Assembly: GCA_028023455.1 (NCBI GenBank)
Contig: JAQFVV010012401.1
Coordinates: 32,501 to 96,500 of the forward strand
Direction: 5' to 3'
DNA from: Epiperipatus broadwayi
Lineage: Eukaryota; Onychophora; Udeonychophora; Euonychophora; Peripatidae
DNA length: 64,000 bases
This document shows, one piece after another, positions 36,601-47,909 of this stretch (position 1 is the stretch's first letter; each line of letters opens with the position of its first letter). A program made the position numbers and the translations under genes. The notes below the pieces were generated by a model. That model did no database searches. It was given only the letters and a program-made list of their open reading frames with translations, and was not told the DNA's origin.

Positions 36601-38072
36601 CATTCAATAATTATAGTATATGTGAAACTGTAACAGGTGATAATTAAACCCATGTTATAGTATTATACATGAGTATGGCTTATGGAATAAACGTATTATA
36701 GTTTACGAGCATTGGAGAACAAACATTAAAAGTAATAATAATATTTGAATAATATGCGGAGTGACTTATATAAAGTTACAAGAAAACGTAATTTTCTTTT
36801 AAAAACCATATTGATTGTAAAATTATGATGTTATAAATGATGTTTATCCACATAGATAATTTATAATACAGTAACTTTAATATTAAAAGGTAAAGAATGG
36901 TGTTACCCATAAAATAGTTAAAATAAGTGATATGATAAACCTAATGAGAAATAAATAAATAACTTTTAAAAGGCATAATAAATTTAATTAACGATAAAAG
37001 AAATATAAATGTGTATAATTCAGCTATTGTAGTGTAAAGAAAAATGAGGATATCCCTTGTCAATAGATGTAGATGGATTTGTTTGTTTTATTTATTTTTA
37101 TTGATGTTAATAAAATTTTAAAATTTGTTTATTAAAACTTGTGTCTGAGTTTTGTTTTCTCTACATCATTGCATGAATTCACCGGGTATGTTCACAACCA
37201 TTAAACTAAGTATATGATTGTTTGCACAAAAGATAAATAGAGAAGCATGTTTAATCTTAAATATTTATTGATGTTCTTGTAATTAAATAATTATAAAATT
37301 GCCTTGCATTACTGGTCATCAATCCATTATCATAATATTTTGCTAAATTATATGCTATTAGTTGCCACTTGCTTTATTTATCAGATTATCTAAACACTGC
37401 CACTTATTAATTTATTTTATTACTTAAAGATAAAAAAAGGGGATATTAGATTATTAACTAATTTATTACGGTTATAAATTTGCGATGAAAGAAAAGCTGT
37501 ACTAGTTGGATTAAGCAATGAAGATTGTGATTATTATTGTTTTATTATTAATCTAATTTCAGAGTAGTAGATTATGACATAAAATCCCTTATCATATTTT
37601 GCTACCATATGTTATTAACATGCGAATAAATTTAAGAACCTGAGATTATTTCATTTGAGCTAGATGATTACTATTATTATTATTAGAGATAAAAGATTAA
37701 TACTTTAATTGTTAAATGAGTCTTAGTGATTAGAAGTTGTGGAAGTCATAAGAATACTATGTAGTTATTATGTGTAATAGTAGTATAAGGGGGGATAGTG
37801 TTCTTATGCCATTGAGGTGGTATCCTGTGGGATATTGTCTCAATGTAATCTACCTTGTCACCTGTATTTCCACTTCTAGTCTCATGAATTCCTGAATATT
37901 TATTTGAGTTAATTTTAAACAGAACCTAAGTTAATTTTAAGAAACTTGAGCTAGTAAAGCATTTAATTGAATATTTCATTAATTATTAGAGCTAGAACCC
38001 GGTTAGGTGATTTTCACTATATTATATTTATTTTGGGGGAAGTGGAGATGCAGGAACGGGGTGGTTAGATTA
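33692..38072 (+). repeat. Left arm of the giant palindrome
   Basis: Unit reading outward-to-centre on the plus strand. It holds no long frame; frames of 60-85 codons at 34,505-34,785 and 36,140-36,328 have no recognised motifs. It has a CCAAT-like island at 34,248 (TTGACCAATAAAAAATAG), whose mirror on the right arm is TTAACCAATCAACGG. Other copies of the unit are 49,248 onward (inverted) and 59,760-62,792 (same orientation). Confidence 0.75.
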
Positions 38073-38222
38073 TGGCCCTCAACGTGATTGGCCTGATGTG
38101 TATGGGAGCTACACATGATGACAAGGGCAGATTGTGGCGCCCTACTTTAGGGGCCTGATGTGTTAGAAAGGGCAGATTGTGGCAGCCCTCAACTTTAGAG
38201 GCCTGATGTGTTAGACAGGGCA
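38073..38222. repeat. Minisatellite at the palindrome centre
   Basis: GGGCAGATTGTGGC starts at 38,125 and 38,170, and GGGCAGA again at 38,218, giving 45- and 48-bp units that also share GGCCTGATGTGTTAGA. A degenerate earlier unit begins near 38,065. It interrupts the symmetry between the arms. GC content is well above the surroundings. Confidence 0.85.
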
Positions 38223-38296
38223 GAATATATATATATATATATGCACACAACTATATTGCTGAGTGCCATATAACCCAACCAGTTACAATATATATA
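38223..38296. repeat. Central spacer between two (TA)n tracts
   Basis: (TA)n at 38,225-38,242, then about 45 bases with GTGCCATATAACCCAACC, then a short (TA)n at 38,287-38,296. This is the loop of the giant palindrome, so each arm is bounded by (TA)n at both ends, as are the solitary copies of the unit. Confidence 0.75.
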
Positions 38297-41207
38297 TTCT
38301 AACCTCTCCCCCACCGTTCTCGATCGTCCTCTCCCAAAATGTATATACTGTTTAAAATATTTACGGGTTCTAGCTCAGTTTAACAAATAAAAATGAAATA
38401 TCCAGCATTAATTAAAATGATTACTAGCTCTAATTTTTTTTTTTTAAAATACAAATACAGTTATATTTTTAAAAAATGAATTAACAAATATTTATTATTT
38501 TCATGAGACATGGAGTGACGATACGGGGAACGAGATAGACTACATTGAGATATTATCCACATGATACTATCTCAATGGCATAAGAATACTATTCCCCCTT
38601 TTACTATACTAAATAACTAACTTATAGTATTCTTACGACTTTTAAGCTCTTTTCACTACAATAAAAATAATCATCATACCTTAATATTCTTTGTAATAAG
38701 AATCTAGCTCAATTAAATAAAATTAAGTAAATAAATAGAATAAAAAAAATAAAATAAAATCTCAGGTTCATAAATTGTATTCTAACTGATTTTAAATTAC
38801 GGTAGTAAACTATGAAAAGGGAATTTTATGTCATAAATTCACTACGCAGTAACTAACAATAATAAATAATAATAATAACAACAATAGTATAATATAATCT
38901 TATTACTTCCTAAATGAAATAAATAATTACGTATGTGGTAGTATTCTAATAATCTGACAACAGAATACGTGTGGCAACAATAGCATATATTTTAATGTAA
39001 TATTGTGGCAACCAACTTATGACCAATAAATGATATAATTATGATCTTTTAATTTTATCATACAAATAAATTTTCAAAATTATTATAACACTTTAGGTTT
39101 ACCTTTTTGTGCAAAACTATATGTCTGTTTCAATTATAAATGTATTGTGATATCATGCATCCATGTGGAGAAATAACAACGAAGACACAAAGCTTTAAAA
39201 TAAATTTACAACAAAGTTTATTAATAACATAAACAAATAACAATATTTTACTATATGTACATGGATATCCTTACTCTCCTATCACAAAATTATTTTACTA
39301 GTTTATAAAAATGAAATCAAACTTCTACTTAGTTTTTCTAGTTAGCTCTTATCTTTTAAATGCTTAAGAAAATATAGTATTATTATTATTGGATTTCTTA
39401 TTATAGTTTAGCTTGTTACAAAATATGTTTCTTATCGGATTATCATTAACACTTTGTATCCCTACTATTATTAAAATTATATTTTTAATTTTACAAATTT
39501 ACATTCGTAGTAAAAATTATATAAAAACAATAAAATTCTATTTTTATATTGGTTGTATGGAATCCTACTAATTCAAACATTCTTCTACATTCGGTATTCG
39601 GTTTGATTGTTCATTATCCGATGTTTATTTATCTAATATACTCATTCAAGCCTTACTTCGGATGGTAATTACAACTATTAACACACCATGCATAAATATA
39701 TGTCTATTACACATTATTGAATTATTTTCTTAATAAATATGCAATATTTATTTTCTAAATATTATTTAAAACATTCAAATTTTATTATTACTTTTATAAA
39801 AAACTTTGTTTAGATTTCCTTTTAAAATCTTATATTCATTTCCGAATTAATTTATAAACTGTATTATATGATTCTTTCTCTCTTTATGATATTTGTACTT
39901 TCACTTTTAAAGTTACACAACTCTATACATTCCAGTAAATAAACTATTCTCACATAATGATAACATATCTTCAATTCTATTTTATTCATTATTTCTTTGA
40001 AAATATCTTTCTGACGATGCAGATTCACAAAACAAGGATAGCGAAATAGATGCACAGGATCAAAATATAACTAGAATATTATCCGTCATAAACTTTGACA
40101 ATAATGGCACAGTGAATTTAAAGACACTATAGAGGAGTGACCTTTGTCTGTCTACCAACCTCTATTATAGGAGTGATGCTAAAGCTATTTTTTCAGTTTT
40201 ATTATAACATCAAGAAAAGTTTAAAATACACAAAAAAACACTGTCCAAAATATATGTGTTCAGTGATAGGGCTTAGTTAGCTATACTGAAATCACACAAA
40301 CTAACTATGATCCAAATACTTTATTTTTCTTATTTCTTAACAAAACATCATCTTGATTTCCTCTACCTAGTACTACCAAGTCACTATCCGATCTTATTTC
40401 TCATGATTTTTCTATACAGTACATCGACAAATTCCTATCTGCATTTCTAACAATAATAAAATTCATTTTATTTCAAAACTATACCGCTGTTCTTTAAGAA
40501 AATCTTTTACTACTTTTCTCATATTTTTATCATATACAAACTATTTTAAAATATCTGAATACTTTACAACATGAAAGTTCAAAAGAATCACAATTTTCTG
40601 TTATATTATATTATTAATTATACTTTAAATAACTTATTGCATGCATATTTAAAATTACTCCTATCTCATAATATGTTTTAATGTTGTATAAAATGTGTAC
40701 ATATATTTTAAACTTTCACACATCATTCTAAATCAATAAACGATCTAAAAAAAATACATTATGCATTATGAATAAATATCAAAGTTACCAAACGATCTTT
40801 ATATTCTCGATCGCGTTCTGTAGGCTTCACCATCCCATTGATTCTTGTAGATATATGATTTCCATACATACTCTTTATTTTAAAACAATATTTCTATCAT
40901 TCTATTAAGCTATTATATTTAATTTTTCAATATTACTAAAATTATGTTTATATGTTTTCCCTAATCTCACATAACATTTTATATTTTAAAATAAATTAAT
41001 AAAAAATATTTAAATTATATTTACGATACTTCTTCATCAAACTTTCTTGAACTGTTCATATTAAAGCTAAAAAATATATTATTTCTTCTTCAGTCACTTA
41101 ATGTTCTATTTTACGGCAAAACAATTATTACTCTTTTTGATAAATCTTCATAGACAACAATCCTTGGTTTTTAAATAATTAATACTATTATTAATTCTTG
41201 ATATCAA

Positions 41208-41399
41208 TTAATCCTGTAAAGAAAAAAAAAACGTCTCCATATTCTCTTCTAATATTGTCTGCTGGTCTTTTCCCGCGCGCCTTTTCCGATGCATCTTTAG
41301 GGTACTTTTATTTAAATATTCAGTAAATTTTTCTGTTTTCCTGGATCCATTTCCATTTAGTAATTTAATTTTATATTTTAAATCAAGCATTTCCTCCAT
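41208..41399 (-). CDS. Small frame inside the right arm, unrecognised
   Basis: 63 codons starting MEEMLDLKYKIKLLNGNGSR and containing KMHRKRRAGKDQQTILEENM, lysine- and arginine-rich. The last codons run into a poly-T stretch followed by TTACAG, which looks like a splice acceptor on the minus strand, so the frame end may be intronic. GC content is locally raised. There is no homologue that I recognise, and the left arm has no obvious intact counterpart. A chance frame remains possible. Confidence 0.2.
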   Translation of the reverse strand: MEEMLDLKYKIKLLNGNGSRKTEKFTEYLNKSTLKMHRKRRAGKDQQTILEENMETFFFSLQD

Positions 41400-41666
41400 T
41401 GAATACTTTATAATATTTTTTTTACCTAATTAGATAAAGTTTTCGGCTCCTTTTATCTAAACCATAATAACTTTTCATATTACTCTATAACTTTTTCTTT
41501 ATTTTAAATTCTGATACTATATTTTTATAATGTCTCTTTTTAAAAGATAAACACTCTTTCTTCATTATTCATTTACATAATTTTTCTTTGTAATAAAAAA
41601 ACACATATTAAATTTTTCCATAGAGAAGTATAACATAACTTCAAAGTAGCCTTATAAATTTGTGCG

Positions 41667-41933
41667 TCATAATTTTTTCCTGACAGCAAGTAACTTCTCT
41701 TTTAGGCTTTCATACAGCGTCCCAATTATATTTCTTTGAGTGACAATAATACGTTTCTGGTTGAGCATAAATAAAGCTGTATTAAGACAATTTCCAAATA
41801 TTTTTCCTTCAGCAATATTTTTAGGTAATTTTCCTTGTACTTCCATCTCTACTGTAGGTTTTTTGGTTAAACTCGAATAAAATTCCCTGGTAAGATAACT
41901 TTTAAAATTAGCAATCCATGTCGAGGCAGTCAA
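41667..41933 (-). CDS. 88-codon frame inside the right arm, unrecognised
   Basis: Starts MTASTWIANFKSYLTREFYS, continues KPTVEMEVQGKLPKNIAEGK and ends LYESLKEKLLAVRKKL. Residue use is more balanced than in chance frames nearby. It reads in the same direction as the frame at 41,208-41,399, about 270 bases further on, and about 1 kb inward from the (TA)n end. The two could be parts of one decayed gene of the element. No motif identifies a function. Confidence 0.3.
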   Translation of the reverse strand: MTASTWIANFKSYLTREFYSSLTKKPTVEMEVQGKLPKNIAEGKIFGNCLNTALFMLNQKRIIVTQRNIIGTLYESLKEKLLAVRKKL

Positions 41934-42941
41934 AATATATTATATGTTACAGAAGAACTTTTAAAATAAATACTAAATTTTAAATTTATATCACTTTTCC
42001 AGCTACGGTGTTATCAGCTAAAAAAAATATGTTACTTTCTCTTTCACTTACACATTACTTCTCCCTTCGCTTTGTATAATTCTTATATTTTGTCTGCTAA
42101 TTTACCTCCGTTGATTGGTTAATAACTTTATTTTAGCGCGAACAAATTTACACATTTAGTTTTATAACAGAATAGACGTTTAAAATAAAGAATTGATGAC
42201 GTCATGTCTTAAATATTATTTAGACTAGTATTTTTAACTTCAATTTTAGTTTCATCTAAATTATTGAAACTTTAAAAACAATTATTAAAACAATATTTAA
42301 TATTTTAACTTTTACTTTAATGATCGATGGCAATTATATCTAGTTTCAAATTCACAAACTTTATTATTATTTTAACAAGCGTGTGTGTGAAGGTATATAA
42401 TATACAGTCACGTGTTTACTACTTTTATCAAATGATTTTTTACTTACGTCTCGGTCTAAATTACCAAAACTGATATATTTTTATAAAAAATTTTGGAAAA
42501 TAATTTAAACTGTTGAACTAAACATAATTCTCACCATCCTAAAGTTTATTAATAAAATATACTCTATTAATTTTGATTATTAAATACAATTATAACACTA
42601 CATATAGCATTTATTTAATTTATTAGTTTTAAAATATTATATTCAAATTATTATTATACTTTTAACTATTCATAGCTGTGTTATTTTATATGGCCAGCTT
42701 TTACAACCATAAGCAAGGATGTAATTAAGCTTTATTTAACTGTTTTCTTTTAAAATAATTTATTACACTGTTATATACCAGGTATTTTCAGCTTTAAATT
42801 GTACTATAAAATCTAATTATCCTATTATTATTTATATATCATACAAACATAACTTAAAATTTAAAATTTTTTTAGTAATTGACCTTTCTACCTTATTATG
42901 ACCTACAGACAAGGGCACAATATATATATACAATTATTACA

Positions 42942-43080
42942 GTAATAAATCTTTAATACACAAAACAATAATTCTTACTTTGCTGGACTAGGTTTTCATA
43001 CAATTGACAAAGATAGGCTATATGGAAAGCCTGGCTCAGCAAAGTAACAAATATTGTTTTGTACCAAAGATTTATCACCA
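42942..43080. repeat. Hairpin element just outside the palindrome
   Basis: Arms 42,942-42,998 and 43,021-43,080 are inverted, sharing ATAAATCTTT, CAAAACAATA and TTACTTTGCTG. The loop is about 22 bases. Non-coding. Confidence 0.8.
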
Positions 43081-43180
43081 TAATAGATAATAATTATTTA
43101 CATATTCTGCCAGAAAATATATATATATATATATATGAAAAACAAAAAACAAGTTAAAATCTTGCTAATGCTTGTATTTA

Positions 43181-43250
43181 TGTCAACAGATGGCGTTCTA
43201 CCAAAAACATACACTTGACAGTGTTTTTGGTAAAACATCATCTGTTGACA
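43181..43250. repeat. Hairpin, 30-bp arms
   Basis: TGTCAACAGATG...TACCAAAAACA at 43,181-43,210 pairs with its complement at 43,221-43,250 at 26 of 30 positions, with a 10-base loop. It is followed by (TA)n. Confidence 0.85.
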
Positions 43251-43279
43251 TATATATATATAAATGTTGCATTAATTTA

Positions 43280-44570
43280 AAATATTGTTGTTGATTGATT
43301 TTAAGTTTGCTCTCAATAATGATTTGTCTAAATTATAGAGGTTTTCATATCAGATTTATAATATAATACAACTGACAAATGATACAACAATAATATAAAA
43401 AATAATCAATGGTATATACAAACTAATCATATAATTAGACTAGTAAATGTGATTGTTCACAGTAAGATAAGAGAAGTTGGCTATTAAACAGTGCATTTGA
43501 GAAAGATTCAAACACCAATGCTACTTCAAAACAGCATTTTCCAGCCTGGAATCCTTCTTAAAGATCTCACATTGTCCACTATTTAAAAATGCAATCAGTC
43601 ATTGCTAATTTCAGGGTGAGAAATTGCTAGCAATAAATATTGTGGTATCTTTTATAAGAGAAGTCAATATGTCTGGAAGCTTATGTTTTAGTAGGAATCA
43701 CAGCATTTCTTCACATTGAGTGATGTTGTCAATAACTAAGCATTCGATATTCTGACAATAGTAGGAAGCAAACTTATTTAATTATTATAAATGTATTACA
43801 TTGTAAATAGATGCAATTAATGTTTTGACAAATGCTTCACATGTATTTTATTTATTTATCAATTAAAAACACTATTTTTGAACTGCAACATATTTAAACA
43901 CAATATATTGTTTATAACATTTGCAACTTGTATAATTTGAAAGTATTTTTAAAAAGCAACAATATACACTTTCATTCAGTCTTCTTAATGAGCATAATTG
44001 ATTCCAAAAATCTATTTACAAAAAAAAAAAAATTATATATATATATAAACATGTTTTTCACATTACGTAAAATAAGATATTTTCTTTTTCTGCCTTTCTC
44101 TTTTTTATTTGATAAATCTTTTTCCAATATTTATTTTTTAATATATATATATATTGATTTTATTTATTAAAATAAATTATTCTTTCAAATTTATTATTTT
44201 TAAAATCCTTAAATAATAAAAAGCTAATTAAAATCTAATAATTTTATAATTTTAATAAAGGTTTTGTTATTTACCTGTTTTAGAACTACTGGTTTTTGTT
44301 TTAATCAGTTACACAAGTACCAGTATTTTTTAAAAACATTTAAAAAATATATTTAAAAAAATTTATTTACAAGTAACCTAAAGATTATTTGTAAATGAAA
44401 ATTTATAAATATACAAATCAAACATATAAACAAGTTTTCATAGAAAGAAGAAGGCAGAATTTATTTTTCATATTTACAGAAAGATATAGAAAAAAAAACA
44501 ATAAAAATATAGCAAATGACGGTTTTCGTTTTAATTCGAACCTTTTTTTCTTAATTCGAACCTCTTTTTT
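43280..44570. other. AT-rich stretch, no gene seen
   Basis: No gene supported. The phrase TTAATTCGAACCT occurs twice at 44,532-44,564, between poly-T runs. Confidence 0.35.
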
Positions 44571-44579
44571 TCTTAATAT

Positions 44580-44914
44580 CAATAGTCAAATATGTTAAAA
44601 ATACATATATACAAGCAACAAAGATTACAAATTATAAAATTAATATAGAAAAGCCTTTTTCATCAAATTATGTTTTTTGCCCTTTTCAATGTCTCCACGA
44701 TTTAAAGCATGTACAGTGACATATATATCAATACATGAGAGAAGACAGACAAGCATATATTGATATAGATGTCACTGTATGTGCTTTAAATCGTGGAGAC
44801 ATATCGAAAAGGGTGAAAAACATAATTTGCCAAAAAAGGCTTTTCTATGATAATTTTATAATTTGTAATCTTTCTTGCTTGTATATACATATTTTTAAAC
44901 GTATTTGACTATTG
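44580..44914. repeat. Fold-back element, ~155-bp arms
   Basis: Left arm 44,580-44,733 and right arm 44,755-44,914 are inverted with few differences. Shared blocks are AATAGTCAAATA, GATTACAAATTATAAAATTA, ATAGAAAAGCCTTTTT, CAAATTATGTTTTT, GTCTCCACGATTTAAAGCA and TACAGTGACAT. The loop is about 20 bases (GAGAGAAGACAGACAAG). There is no coding capacity. The high arm identity points to a fairly young hairpin MITE. Confidence 0.9.
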
Positions 44915-45205
44915 TATACTTGAAGTGCAACATAAAAAAAGAATTGTTTTTAATTCTGATTCTTTTTTTTTGTATAGTAATTTCTTAATATCCAGTGTAG
45001 AATTTTTTTAAAAAAATTTAAATTATAGAGCGAAAGCTTATAAAAAATATTTTGAATATTTTTTATCTTAGGTTTAATAAATTGTAAATGACTTTTATAT
45101 TTTTTTGATGTATTTAAGAAATAAATTTGAACGTTGCATAATATCTATTATAGTAATAGTAGAGAACTTTATCTCTATTAATGTGAATGCATACAAGCTC
45201 TAACA

Positions 45206-45612
45206 AAAAGTAATTTTAAACTACTAGGCTTAGCTAGCTTTTATCTAGTACAAGTGATAGATGAAGTGATGACTGTAAAGTGAGAGTGTTTGTATATATA
45301 AATGTTCTGTGTTAGTTTACATAAATTTATATATGAATTCTATGTATTGTGAATAGGCCATTTCTTCAGATGGAACACCTGATTCCTTTCTATTAATGGT
45401 GTGATTGTCATTTGATATATGCCACATCTCCTTAATATTTTGTTTTGCATCATTGCACTTGGTGCAGACAATATCAATGGAGCTGGAAACAAAAAGATGG
45501 CCCATTGCAAAAAAATGTTCAAAAAATATAATGTTTCTGTGTTTGTATCAACTTTATTGTATAAATAGACATGTTGAGCTATGTGTGTGAATAAGTTGAG
45601 ATTGATTTTCAA
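45206..45612 (-). pseudogene. Inverted partial PLE copy (GIY-YIG C-terminal part)
   Basis: This stretch is the reverse complement of 47,500-47,908 with many differences: AAAAGTAATTTTAAACTA, GGCTTAGCTAGCTTTTA, GTGTTAGTTTACATAAATTT and CAGACAATATCAATGGAG are shared. Translated on the minus strand, both give the same protein pattern in shifting frames: an HIAQHVYLYNK-type block, then MGHLFVSSSIDIVCTKCNDA and KEMWHI. This is the downstream part of a GIY-YIG domain plus the 3' untranslated end of a PLE. It is truncated at its 5' side, where it meets the longer copy head to head. Confidence 0.65.
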
Positions 45613-47908
45613 ACTACTTAAACTAACATATGTCCTGTAAGAGTGAATTAAGTTTCATCAAACATGTGGCTCTTATAAGATTTTTCTTAATTGTTGTCAA
45701 CTACACATTGTGAAATCCATTTATAACCAAGGATGACCACACAGCTTAAATTACAATAGCTTAAGCATATTATTCAAGGCAATCAGCAACAACTTCTAAT
45801 ATTTCAGAACATATTTGATACCCTGACTGATGTATTGGGTAAATTCATTACAACAACTAGCAAAACACACTAAGAAAACTTTCTGGCTTAGAAGAAAGGC
45901 ATAACTTTGTATCTAGGTGTTAATTTTAACTGTGTTAATCTCATGGCATTCACACCACCTCAACAAATTTCTAATATCGTGAACCTCAGTCTGCAATTCA
46001 TAGGTAGTTCTTTGCAGAATCCTATTAGAGAGTTAGCTGCTGAAATTGAAATAGCCTTCAAAAATAATCCCTAATGCTACAACAATATTTTTCAAGTGAT
46101 ACAAGTTCCTGCCCTTAAATTTTCAGTACATAAAATTGGGGAATAGACCAAAACTATTATTATAGTCAATCATTATTTTCATAATAATAATATTATTTAT
46201 CTTAAAGAGGACACAAATAAACATTTTGTATTTTTACTGAAACATGATTTTATGGTCAAAATATACACTCAGATTTTAAAATTAAAATTAATCACTGCAT
46301 ATAATTTAAAATGGCAAAAAAATTATATCTAACATTTTATGCAGTCAATGTAATAAGGCATTTTTAAAGCAGGAATACTATTGCATTTTTCTATTAGCTG
46401 CCACTCCTTCAGTTATTTGCAAGCATCAAATCCCACAATAAGTGGGAGTCATGTGTTAATTATGTTAGTATCTACTATTATAAGGGTATTGCCATGATAA
46501 ACCAATCCCTGCTCAACTGTTTCAGTGTTGGTAGATACACCTTTAGATCATCCTTTGAGCATGTTTTTATATTAAAATGAATAGCTTGACCAGCACTATG
46601 ACATAGCATCACTCAATATTATCAAGATATATGTCTCAATTCTTTATGTAGCATCCATTCAAGTCATTGTCATTAAATGCACCTTATAACACAAACACTA
46701 TGACCCCTACAAAATTGACTTTATCACTGACTGATTAATGTGCATCCATAAAGACATTGTTGCTATTTTCAACAATACATATTTTAAAATAGAAAATGTC
46801 TATGGGACTTCCCATCAGTGTGATCATATCTAGTATATTCTTCAATATGGCCAAAGAAAGAATTATACCTATGCATTAAGCCTCTCACCCCTTAATCTAT
46901 CTTCATTACATGAATAATATTTTCATCTGTTTTCCTGACTCTGTAATCTCCCAAGTCCAGCAAGAACTCTGTCACCATATCTCCTTTTGCTTAACTTGAA
47001 AAAATGACAATTTATAATGTATTAAATACCTAGATCTCTGCATACAATACCACCAAGCTGCTTTGGATTACAAAATGGTTATTAAGTCAATTCGCATTCA
47101 TGGCTTCATTCATCCTGAGTCATACACTCCACATTCTTGTATCATAACCAATACTTATCAATTATGAAACATAGAAAAGACAATGTCAGTACCTATCTTT
47201 CATAATGGCATAGCATCGGATACAAGAACTCATCACTTCTGCAAACTATCAGGAATTTTTATAATAAAATATGACACTTTCTATGCTGAATGCAAAACCT
47301 TGGATCTCAATTCCCTATACACCTCCCATAACCCATAGCATCACTAAAATTAATAACACTACACATCAAATATCTCTGCACAATGCATTTTCCATCACCT
47401 TCTTAATAATTTTAAGGATACCTTGCCTTCAGACATTCACTCCCAAATCATTTACAAGATCAAACGTCATAATCTCACATGCCTTCTGTCAATTATGGTG
47501 AATCTCAGGCAAACTTATCCACATGCATAGTTCAATATATCTATCTATACAATAAATCTGGTAAAAACACAGAAACATGTTCTACATTTTTCAAACATTT
47601 CTCTGTAATGGGCCATTCTTTTGTTTCCATCTCCATTGATATTGTCTGTGCTGAGTGTAATGACACAAAGTGAAAGATTAAAAAGACATGTCATATAATA
47701 AAATGGCAAACACACCATCAATAAGAAGAAATGCATTCCTATCTCAAAGAAATGGCTTATTTGCAATATATAACATTCATATGTAAATTTATGTAAACTA
47801 ACACAAATCATCTATGTATATACCCCATTCTCTCTTTACAGTCATTGCTGTATCTATGATTTGCATTAGTTAAAAGCTAGCTAAGCCAAATAGTTTAAAA
47901 TTACTTTT
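45613..47908 (+). pseudogene. Penelope-like element, RT and GIY-YIG, decayed
   Basis: Motifs appear in PLE order on the plus strand through several frames: MAFTPPQQISNIVNLSLQFI (about 45,943), SMGLPISVI (46,797-46,823; family GLPMGSP), LHYMNNIFICFPDS (46,902; family RYVDDIFvi, both Asp replaced by Asn), KYLDLCIQYHQAALDYKMV (47,025; family fLDl.i..yrKpt) and HGFIHPES (family S.HP). PWISIPYTPPITHS at about 47,300 is the linker seen before GIY-YIG domains. NYGESQANLSTC and IVQYIYLYNKS follow with MGHSFVSISIDIVCAECNDT. Stops and shifts are frequent. The element ends with the repeat shared in inverted form with 45,206-45,612. Confidence 0.68.
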
Positions 47909-47909
47909 G

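Larger units (their letters stand above)
33692..42920. mobile_element. Giant diverged palindrome, 9.2 kb, unrecognised family
   Basis: The outer ends are mirror images: (TA)n-TTGTGCCCTTTTCTATAGGT at 33,692 and the complement of TTGTGCCCTTGTCTGTAGGT at 42,920. Inverted matches follow right to the centre: GGTCAATTACTAAAAAA (33,730 / 42,890), GTAGTGACTTGGTAGTAC (35,921 / 40,380), AAGCCCTATGACTG / AAGCCCTATCACTG (36,037 / 40,280), AGGATATCC (37,048 / 39,270), TATGCTATTRTTGCCAC-type (37,350 / 38,980), AACCTGAGATT (37,638 / 38,770), TTCTTATGCCATTGAG (37,802 / 38,585) and GAGCTAGAACCCG (37,990 / 38,380). Arms are about 4.4 and 4.6 kb and visibly diverged, so this is old DNA rather than an assembly fold. 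No transposase is recognised. Confidence 0.85.
38290..42920 (-). repeat. Right arm of the giant palindrome
   Basis: Reverse-complement partner of the left arm, and longer by about 250 bp. It differs from it throughout by substitutions and indels. GC-richer islands at 41,240-41,300 and 41,660-41,930 carry the two minus-strand frames listed separately. Confidence 0.75.

Noticed and set aside
33692-42920. The palindrome as a Polinton/Maverick or other known giant element
   Set aside because: No DNA polymerase, integrase, ATPase or capsid-like motif is visible and the termini do not match those groups.
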